A DNA stretch of 39,781 nt. Origin: Flavobacteriaceae bacterium UBA3159. GTDB taxonomy: Bacteria; Bacteroidota; Bacteroidia; Flavobacteriales; Flavobacteriaceae. The notes under the pieces were generated by a model. That model searched no databases. It saw only the letters and a program-made list of their open reading frames with translations, and was not told the origin of the DNA. The translations under genes were made by a program, and so were the position numbers. Of the stretch, positions 33,582 through 39,781 are shown piece after piece. The stretch's first letter is position 1, and each line of letters begins with the position of its first letter. The stretch spans positions 1 to 39,781 of the forward strand of contig DEYL01000037.1 of assembly GCA_002364535.1 (NCBI GenBank), given 5' to 3'.

Positions 33582-35283
33582 AGCACTAAGTGCCAAAATT
33601 GAAGAATGGTCCCAACCTCCCTTCGATAAAGAAACCATTGCACAACTTGAAGTGTTAAAACAAAATCCCGATCAACTTGAGGATGCTTTTTACAAAGATT
33701 TAGAGTTCGGCACAGGAGGCATGCGAGGGATAATGGGTATTGGCACCAATCGAATCAATACCTACACCTTGGGAAAAAGCACCCAAGGACTTTGTGATTA
33801 TCTCAAAAGTGTTTTTGAAAAAGAGCCCACAAAAGTAGTAATTGCCTATGACTGCAGAAACAACAGTAAAAGTTTGGCCCTAAAAGTTGCTGAAGTTTTT
33901 TCAGCCAATGACATCAAAGTTTTCTTCTTTTCTGACTTGAGGACTACCCCGGAACTTTCTTTTGCTGTAAAACATCTGGAAGCCCAATGTGGGATTGTAT
34001 TGACCGCCTCACACAACCCCCCTGAGTACAACGGCTATAAAGTTTACTGGAAAGACGGTGGACAAATTGTTCCTCCACAAGACAAACAGATCATCGAACA
34101 AATTAATCAAACTCAGTTTTCTGACATAAAATTCAATGCCAAGGAGGAATTAATTGAGTGGATTGATCAAGATACAGACCAAGCCTTTTATAACAAATCG
34201 GTTCAATTGGGAAGGTTCGAATTAATCGGACGTAAACAATTTAAAATCGTTTTCACCCCTTTACATGGTACCTCCATCACTGCTGTTCCTCAGGTACTGG
34301 CTCTGGCAGGCTATACAGATGTTCATTTGGTCGAGGCCCAGTCCTCACCCGATGGGAACTTTCCTACCGTAAAATCACCCAACCCCGAAGAGCCGGAGGC
34401 CCTGCAAATGGCCTTGGATCAGGCAAAAGCTATTGGGGCTGACATGGTGGTTGGAACGGATCCTGACAGTGACCGTTTGGGGATTGCCGTTAGAGATCAA
34501 AACAACGATTTCCGTTTAATCAACGGAAACCAAACCATGGTGGTCATGACTTATTTTCTTTTGGAACAATGGAAAAAAAGCAACCGTCTGGACGGAAAAC
34601 AATTTGTGGCCACAACCATTGTCTCTACTCCTTTAATTCAAAAAATGGCCCAAGCCTATGGGGTGCAATACAAAGAGACCCTTACCGGATTTAAATGGAT
34701 TGGTAAACTCATCAAAGATTTCCCTGCGCTAAACTTTATTGGGGGCGGAGAAGAAAGTTTTGGTTATCTCGTAGGGGATGCCATTCGAGATAAAGACGCT
34801 GTTACAGCCACACTGTTGGCCTGCGAGATAGGAACTTTTGCCAAAAACAAAAACCAAAGTTTCTATGAAATTCTGGTTGAATGTTACAGAAAATTTGGAG
34901 CTTATAAGGAAAAACTTATCTCTTTTACCCAAAAGGGAAAAGAAGGAGCGGACAAAATAAAGGGTATGATGGAAGAATACAGAAATAATCCTCCAAAAGA
35001 AATTGGTGGTATCAAGGTAACTCAATCAGAAGATTATCTCAAAAGTGAACGGGCTTTTATTTTGGAGAACCGATCGGAGGAAATAAATTTGCCTGTGGCT
35101 AATGTTTTAATCTTTTTATTGGAAGATCATTCTAAAATTGCCATAAGACCCAGCGGTACCGAACCCAAAATAAAATTTTACTTTAGTGTAAATGATACGC
35201 TTGATGAAAATGAAGATTGGGAAACTATGGAACTTCAACTGGATCAAAAAATAGGAAATATAGTTAATGGAATTGGACTGTAA
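33574..35283 (+). CDS. Phospho-sugar mutase (phosphoglucomutase/phosphomannomutase family)
   Basis: The 569-residue enzyme interconverts hexose 1- and 6-phosphates. All four family landmarks are present: FGTGGMRGIMG near residue 45, the phosphoserine loop TASHNPPEYNG (Ser146), the Mg2+ loop GTDPDSDRLG (Asp296, 298, 300), a sugar-binding GGEESFG, and the C-terminal phosphate-binding RPSGTEPKIKFY. Length fits the larger PGM2-like bacterial group. It could supply glucose-1-phosphate or mannose-1-phosphate for nucleotide sugars used by the overlapping glycosyltransferase gene. The ABC transporter gene begins at the next base after its stop codon. Confidence 0.95.
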   Translation: MNKALSAKIEEWSQPPFDKETIAQLEVLKQNPDQLEDAFYKDLEFGTGGMRGIMGIGTNRINTYTLGKSTQGLCDYLKSVFEKEPTKVVIAYDCRNNSKSLALKVAEVFSANDIKVFFFSDLRTTPELSFAVKHLEAQCGIVLTASHNPPEYNGYKVYWKDGGQIVPPQDKQIIEQINQTQFSDIKFNAKEELIEWIDQDTDQAFYNKSVQLGRFELIGRKQFKIVFTPLHGTSITAVPQVLALAGYTDVHLVEAQSSPDGNFPTVKSPNPEEPEALQMALDQAKAIGADMVVGTDPDSDRLGIAVRDQNNDFRLINGNQTMVVMTYFLLEQWKKSNRLDGKQFVATTIVSTPLIQKMAQAYGVQYKETLTGFKWIGKLIKDFPALNFIGGGEESFGYLVGDAIRDKDAVTATLLACEIGTFAKNKNQSFYEILVECYRKFGAYKEKLISFTQKGKEGADKIKGMMEEYRNNPPKEIGGIKVTQSEDYLKSERAFILENRSEEINLPVANVLIFLLEDHSKIAIRPSGTEPKIKFYFSVNDTLDENEDWETMELQLDQKIGNIVNGIGL

Positions 35284-37104
35284 ATGAATTATTTTTTCAA
35301 AATACTTAGGTTTGGTTTACCCTATAAAAGGTTCGCCTTTTTGAATATACTTTTCAATATACTCTATGCGATTTTCAGCGCATTGGCTTATGTGTCTATG
35401 ATCCCCATGATGCAAATCCTTTTTGGAACCACCCCAAAAACAAATGTCGCTCCAACCTATGAGGGCATTGGCCAAATAAAAAACTACCTCGAAGGATTTT
35501 TCAATTACAAAATCACCCAATACATGGGACAAGACAGTGGGAAAGCACTACTTTTTGTCATTGGGATCATCATTAGCCTGTTTTTCCTTAAAAACATTTT
35601 CAACTATTTGGCCATGTTTTTCATCACTTTCCTCAGAAATGGCGTGCTAATGGATTTGCGGAATGACTTGTATCATAAAACCACTACGCTGCCCTTATAC
35701 TTTTTCTCAGAGAAGAAAAAGGGGGATCTCATGGCCCGAATTTCCTCTGATGTTTTGGAGCTTCAACATTCTTTTTTATCCATTTTAGAATTGATCATCA
35801 GAGACCCACTGACCATTATTTTTTCCCTTATCGTCATGTTCAGTTTCAGTGTAAAGCTCACCCTTTTTGTGTTGATATTTATTCCCTTATCCGGAGCCAT
35901 CATCTCTCAAATTGGTAAGTCTCTTAAGCGAAAATCCGATCGTGTTCAAAAAGAACAAGGAGAGTTTTTATCCCTATTGGAGGAAACCATTGGAGGAATA
36001 AAAATCATTAAAGCCTTTAATGCAGAAAATGCGTTTGTCAAAAAATTCAAACATTCCACAGGCCGCTTTTTTGATTTTTCGAACAAACTTTTAAACCGAC
36101 AAAACCTCGCCTCCCCTATCAGTGAGTTTTTGGGGATTGTGGTCATCAGTGTGTTGCTTTGGTATGGTGGGAAAATGGTATTGATTGATCAGACCCTGAA
36201 CGGGGCCATCTTTTTGTCCTATTTGGGGTTAGCTTATAATATTTTGACTCCAGCAAAAGGCATCAGCAAGGCCTACTACAGCATCAAAAAAGGAGATGCT
36301 GCTGCTATGCGGGTTCTGGAAATTCTCGAAGCCAAAGACGACATGGAGGATGTGGATAATGCCATTGAGATTAAATCACTGAAAAAGGAAATTAAATTTG
36401 ATAATGTCTCCTTTTCTTATGAGCAAAATCAAGTGTTAGAAAATTTTTCACTCCAAATCAAAAAAGGACAAACCGTCGCTCTTGTCGGGCCATCGGGAAG
36501 TGGAAAAACCACTTTGGCCAATTTGATCAATCGGTTTTATGACGTTGACAAAGGCAGTTTGACTGTGGATGGAACTCCTATAGATGTGGTCAAGAAGAAA
36601 TCTTTGTACCAACTCACCGGAATGGTAACCCAAGACTCCATTTTATTCAATGATAGCGTGAAAAATAATATTGCTTTGGGAAATCCCAACGCCACGCTTG
36701 ACCAAATCAAGGAGGCAGCCAAAATTGCGAATGCCACTGAATTTATAGAAAAATTGGAACAAGGCTATGACAGTATCATCGGTGAGGGAGGAAACAAACT
36801 ATCGGGAGGTCAAAAACAAAGATTGTCTATCGCCCGCGCCATTTTAAAAGATCCCGATATTTTAATACTGGATGAGGCAACCTCTGCATTGGATACCGGC
36901 TCGGAGAAAATGGTACAGCAAGCATTGGAAAACTTGATGAAAAACAGAACCTCACTGGTCATTGCCCACAGACTTTCCACCATCCAAAAAGCAGACTTGA
37001 TTGTGGTACTCAACCAGGGTAAAATCGACGAAACAGGAACACACAAAGAACTTTTAGCGAAAAATTCTGTCTACAAAAAACTGGTTGAGTTGCAAACTTT
37101 ATAG
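35284..37104 (+). CDS. ABC exporter, ATP-binding and permease fused (MsbA-like)
   Basis: The 606-residue half-transporter has six transmembrane helices (residues about 14-345) and one nucleotide-binding domain: Walker A GPSGSGKTT (402-410), LSGGQ (506-510), Walker B ILILDEATS (526-534) and H-loop IAHRLS. A homodimer is expected in the inner membrane. Members of this group flip lipids, lipopolysaccharide precursors or drugs outward. The operon with a polyprenyl-type glycosyltransferase and a sugar mutase favours a glycolipid or lipid role, which is inference. The ECF sigma gene follows after 48 bp. Confidence 0.93.
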   Translation: MNYFFKILRFGLPYKRFAFLNILFNILYAIFSALAYVSMIPMMQILFGTTPKTNVAPTYEGIGQIKNYLEGFFNYKITQYMGQDSGKALLFVIGIIISLFFLKNIFNYLAMFFITFLRNGVLMDLRNDLYHKTTTLPLYFFSEKKKGDLMARISSDVLELQHSFLSILELIIRDPLTIIFSLIVMFSFSVKLTLFVLIFIPLSGAIISQIGKSLKRKSDRVQKEQGEFLSLLEETIGGIKIIKAFNAENAFVKKFKHSTGRFFDFSNKLLNRQNLASPISEFLGIVVISVLLWYGGKMVLIDQTLNGAIFLSYLGLAYNILTPAKGISKAYYSIKKGDAAAMRVLEILEAKDDMEDVDNAIEIKSLKKEIKFDNVSFSYEQNQVLENFSLQIKKGQTVALVGPSGSGKTTLANLINRFYDVDKGSLTVDGTPIDVVKKKSLYQLTGMVTQDSILFNDSVKNNIALGNPNATLDQIKEAAKIANATEFIEKLEQGYDSIIGEGGNKLSGGQKQRLSIARAILKDPDILILDEATSALDTGSEKMVQQALENLMKNRTSLVIAHRLSTIQKADLIVVLNQGKIDETGTHKELLAKNSVYKKLVELQTL

Positions 37105-37152
37105 TACTTCATTAAACTTTTTTTATTAAATCACATCAAAGAATAAAATACT

Positions 37153-37701
37153 TTGGAACAGCAGAATCAATTTATTAAGGCATTGAAATTTCCTGAGACA
37201 CAGGAGTTTGCTTTTAAAAAATTGCTTGCTGATTATAAGGAACGGCTCTACTGGCATATTAGAAAAATTGTAATAGAGCATGATGATGCCGATGATGTCT
37301 TGCAAAATACCTTCATTAAGGTTTTTGAAAACATTGATAAATTCAAGGGAAATAGCAACATTTACACTTGGATGTATAAAATAGCGACCAATGAATCATT
37401 GAATTTTTTGGGTAAAAAATCGAAACAACTGGGCATATCTAATGAAGAATGGATCGAAAAACAAACTGCTAAACTCGAATCGGATGTTTATTTTGACGGA
37501 GATGAGATGCAGTTAAAATTACAAAAAGCAATAGCGACACTGCCGGAAAAACAACGCCTGGTGTTTAATATGAGGTATTTTGAGGAGATGAAATACGAGA
37601 AAATGTCTGAGATTTTAGATACATCGGTAGGGGGTTTAAAAGCTTCCTATCACCATGCCGTGAAAAAAATTAAAAATAAAATCAATGGGTGGTATAGATA
37701 A
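37153..37701 (+). CDS. ECF-type RNA polymerase sigma factor (TTG start)
   Basis: The 182-residue protein has sigma region 2 (LLADYKERLYWHIRKIV... DADDVLQNTFIKVFENI ... YTWMYKIATNESLNFL, about 24-92) and sigma region 4 (LPEKQRLVFNMRYFEEMKYEKMSEIL ... GLKASYHHAVKKIKNKI, about 130-180). No ATG is available: the frame has a stop 9 bp upstream and the first codon that gives the family N-terminus (EQQNQFIKALK) is TTG at 37153. A poor start codon would keep the level low. It heads a cassette with a membrane-anchored putative anti-sigma protein (17-bp overlap) and an exported Spy-like protein. Confidence 0.93.
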   Translation: MEQQNQFIKALKFPETQEFAFKKLLADYKERLYWHIRKIVIEHDDADDVLQNTFIKVFENIDKFKGNSNIYTWMYKIATNESLNFLGKKSKQLGISNEEWIEKQTAKLESDVYFDGDEMQLKLQKAIATLPEKQRLVFNMRYFEEMKYEKMSEILDTSVGGLKASYHHAVKKIKNKINGWYR

Positions 37702-38155
37702 AGAATCACATTTTAGGGTACCCAAAAGCTATTTTAATGATTTTAATCAAAAAATAGCCCAAAAAATTGACTCCATTGAACCAAATAGTGGTTTTAGAAC
37801 TCCTGCTGATTATTTTCAAAAAATTGAAAATCGAATACTTGATCAAGTTGATTACTACAAAGAAGCCCCCCCCTTTTATTCAAATTATATTTGGAAAGCA
37901 ATGGCTGTAGCCAGTGTAGTAGTCCTCTTTTTAGTAAACGAAAAAACCGCCCTTGATCAGAACGAACTTGCAGATTTTTTTATGGAAGATTATCTAATGG
38001 TCAATACCACCTACGAAATTGCCGAACATTCTGATTATTCCTTTGAAGTTGGGAATTTTATTGAAAATTATGAGTCCATTGCCATTGATGACGCCATGGA
38101 AATTAGATTATATGGGGAAACCCCGACAAATTTAAACTTGTTTGATGATGAATAG
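37685..38155 (+). CDS. Membrane-anchored putative anti-sigma protein with FRxPxxYF repeats
   Basis: The 156-residue protein has one transmembrane helix (about 68-84). The cytoplasmic part holds two copies of a short motif, FRVPKSYFNDFNQKI (10-24) and FRTPADYFQKIENRI (37-51), and the outer part (from about 85) is acidic. The motif is like that in other Bacteroidota genes next to ECF sigma factors. Position, overlap with the sigma gene by 17 bp, and topology suggest that it binds and holds the sigma factor, but no recognised zinc or ASD-type anti-sigma domain is seen. A run of eight C residues (37866-37873) lies just before the membrane helix codons. Confidence 0.72.
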   Translation: MGGIDKESHFRVPKSYFNDFNQKIAQKIDSIEPNSGFRTPADYFQKIENRILDQVDYYKEAPPFYSNYIWKAMAVASVVVLFLVNEKTALDQNELADFFMEDYLMVNTTYEIAEHSDYSFEVGNFIENYESIAIDDAMEIRLYGETPTNLNLFDDE

Positions 38156-38600
38156 ATTATTAATAATATTGATGTTGCTGACATTAAACATTAGCTACGG
38201 GCAAAAAAGTAAAATGAGCTTTGAAAGACTCAAAGCTCTTAAAATGAGTTTTATAACTGAAAAAATAGGATTGACCGAAGCAGAAGAATCTGTCTTTTGG
38301 GAAATCTACGATCAATACGAGGAAAAAATCTTTGTCGATTGTAGAAAAAAGATTAAAAATCTGAGAAAGAGTTATATGAAATCTCAAGACAGCATCAGTA
38401 ATGAGGAGGCTTTAGAAGTGATTCAAAAAATTAATGAGATGGAGCGTTATGCCTTAGAGCTTAGAGGAAAAAGAGACAAATTGCTACTCGAAAAATTCTC
38501 AGCCAACATCATCCTAAAAATGCATCATGCAGAGTACCATTTTAACCGCGAGATGGTTTACAAAATGAGAAAAAGAAAAGACCATCATAAAAATGAGTGA
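38148..38600 (+). CDS. Exported Spy/CpxP-like protein, 'sensor of ECF-type sigma factor'
   Basis: The 150-residue protein has a signal peptide (MNRLLIILMLLTLNISYG, cut before Gln) and a helical, highly charged mature part (FERLKALKMSFITEKIGLTEAEESVFWEIYDQYEEKI onward) resembling the LTxEEEx(F)W..Y pattern of Spy/CpxP-type periplasmic proteins. Homologues beside such sigma genes are commonly labelled sensors of ECF sigma factors in Flavobacteriia. The start could be any of TTG, ATG, ATG at 38142, 38145 or 38148; the last is chosen because it gives a normal signal peptide. It overlaps the anti-sigma gene by 8 bp and so is the third gene of the cassette. Confidence 0.82.
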   Translation: MNRLLIILMLLTLNISYGQKSKMSFERLKALKMSFITEKIGLTEAEESVFWEIYDQYEEKIFVDCRKKIKNLRKSYMKSQDSISNEEALEVIQKINEMERYALELRGKRDKLLLEKFSANIILKMHHAEYHFNREMVYKMRKRKDHHKNE

Positions 38601-38624
38601 TATCGGGTTAGTTTTGTAGCCATC

Positions 38625-39781
38625 ATGAAATTACACCGCAACATTGCCCTGGGGATTGTATCTGGGTTGGAGAAGTCACTGATCGATAAACGCCCGGCAG
38701 CAGATGTCATCAAAAGGCTGCTCAAAAGCAACTCCAGTTGGGGGTCTAGAGACCGTCGAACCATTGCCCAAGCTTTCTACGATATCATCCGTCAAAAAAG
38801 ATTTTTTCATACCCTTACAGCTAAAGAAAGTGCTGACATAAATCTTTGGAATCTACTGGGGTGTTGGATGGTACTAAATGAATTCTCGCTCCCGAAATGG
38901 GAAGAATTCAACAATATCGATACCGAAGCGATAAGAACAAAAGCCCCAGTTTTGTCTCAAGACAGAAAATACAAATATTCTATTCCCGACTGGTTGGATC
39001 AAATGGGTGTGAAAGACTTTGGAGAGGCCACTTGGAAAAAGGAAATCGCATCACTTTACACTCCTGCCCATTTGATCGTCAGGGTCAATACCCTTGAGAC
39101 TAGTGTGGAAAAGCTAAAAGAAAAGCTGGAAAAAAAATATAACATCATTACAAAAATTGTTCCCGACTATCCCCATGCATTGCTTTTTGAAAAAAAACAA
39201 TCACTACAAGCTATAAAGGAATACCGCGAAGGTTGGTTCGAGGTTCAAGATGCCAATTCTCAGAAAATCGCCCCTTGGTTAAAAGCTGAATCGGGAAAAT
39301 ATTACATTGATGCTTGTGCCGGAGCCGGAGGAAAAAGTTTACACTTAGCCGATCTCACAAAAGATGCTGCCAGGATTGTGGCCTTAGATATTTATCCTGC
39401 CAAACTGTATGAACTGCGGAAAAGATGTTACAGAAACAAGATACAATCCGTTCAAACTTTAAATGTTGAAGACAAGGAAATTTTAAAAACCTTAGAACCA
39501 AATGCGGATGGTATTTTAATTGATGCTCCTTGCAGTGGTATAGGAGTTCTAAAAAGAAATCCCGATGCCAAGTGGAACATGATTCCCGAGCGTTTGACAA
39601 CTATATTGGAAACACAGCAAAGAATACTTCAAACCTATGCACCTTTAGTCAAAGAAGGAGGGTATCTGGTCTATGCCACTTGTTCTATTTTGGTTGTTGA
39701 AAACAAACTTCAAGTTGTTAAATTTTTAAACAGCAAAATGGGATCCCGATTTGAATTAGAGAAAGAACACACTTATTTTTC
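38625..39781 (+). CDS. RsmB/NOP-family rRNA cytosine-C5 methyltransferase (3' partial)
   Basis: The frame starts MKLHRNIALGIVSGLEKSL and stays open to the window end (385 codons). Residues about 1-95 form a helical NusB-like region, then the family's strand-helix motif LIVRVNTLETS, FEVQDANSQKIAP, the SAM site DACAGAGGKSLHLAD, and two catalytic cysteines in DAPCSGIG (Cys303) and YATCS (Cys353). Such enzymes methylate C5 of cytosine in rRNA. It might equally act on tRNA, as the target cannot be deduced. It starts 25 bp after the sensor gene and may be transcribed with it, although this appears unrelated in function. Confidence 0.93.
   Translation, partial: MKLHRNIALGIVSGLEKSLIDKRPAADVIKRLLKSNSSWGSRDRRTIAQAFYDIIRQKRFFHTLTAKESADINLWNLLGCWMVLNEFSLPKWEEFNNIDTEAIRTKAPVLSQDRKYKYSIPDWLDQMGVKDFGEATWKKEIASLYTPAHLIVRVNTLETSVEKLKEKLEKKYNIITKIVPDYPHALLFEKKQSLQAIKEYREGWFEVQDANSQKIAPWLKAESGKYYIDACAGAGGKSLHLADLTKDAARIVALDIYPAKLYELRKRCYRNKIQSVQTLNVEDKEILKTLEPNADGILIDAPCSGIGVLKRNPDAKWNMIPERLTTILETQQRILQTYAPLVKEGGYLVYATCSILVVENKLQVVKFLNSKMGSRFELEKEHTYF

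Noticed and set aside
1..39781. CRISPR arrays, insertion sequences, prophage, tRNA and rRNA genes
   Set aside because: I looked for direct repeats with unique spacers, transposase or integrase motifs, and T-loop-like GTTCRANNC stretches outside genes, and found none that hold up. The only extended repeats are those coding for the adhesin.

Overview
The window looks like the chromosome of a free-living, probably marine, member of the Bacteroidota, most likely class Flavobacteriia. Several things point the same way: low G+C with A/T-rich intergenic DNA; a calcium-binding repeat adhesin with a type B type IX secretion (T9SS) sorting domain followed by a PorP/SprF partner; families typical of the group (DUF4252, DUF4199, DUF6495-like, DUF6580-like, a TonB-dependent receptor, 'sensor of ECF sigma' proteins); a carbamoyl-phosphate synthase large subunit without its C-terminal regulatory domain; and promoters of the Bacteroidota type (TTG, 19-21 nt, TAnnTTTG).

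Layout. 1-5668: 3' part of a giant thrombospondin-type-3-repeat surface protein plus PorP/SprF gene. 5762-6598: sterol desaturase/fatty-acid hydroxylase family membrane enzyme. 6595-9656 (minus strand): translation block rpsF-rpsR-rplI, a terminator, a DUF6495-like gene and hisS. 9778-13925: orphan LytTR regulator with a degenerate receiver, priA, and a YihY/BrkB membrane protein whose start codon abuts that of rlmH. 13920-17602 (plus): rlmH, rdgB, a small carboxypeptidase-regulatory-like exported protein, a 458-bp stretch that may hold a decayed gene, and purB. 17614-22877: DUF4252 protein, S41 lipoprotein protease, and a cobalamin-riboswitch-controlled TonB receptor with a small ECF-S-like membrane protein upstream. 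22916-26011: carB and the 52-codon rpmH. 26117-31968: TPR-like membrane protein, lytic transglycosylase, alpha/beta hydrolase, GNAT-like protein, mtaB, peptide-binding lipoprotein and rpmE2 (type B L31). 32072-37104 (plus): DUF4199 protein, polyprenyl-phosphate-type glycosyltransferase, phosphosugar mutase and an MsbA-like ABC exporter, a likely envelope-glycan/lipid operon. 37153-38600: ECF sigma factor, membrane-anchored putative anti-sigma protein and exported Spy-like sensor. 38625-end: 5' part of an RsmB/NOP rRNA methyltransferase.

Most of the window is ordinary housekeeping. The parts with most to offer are the adhesin (a higher-order repeat with an embedded cadherin-like domain), the three-gene sigma cassette with a C8 tract in the putative anti-sigma gene, the orphan LytTR protein lacking its phospho-acceptor, and the B12-regulated receptor region. 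No mobile element, CRISPR array, tRNA or rRNA gene was seen. I found no convincing, wholly new multi-gene system.
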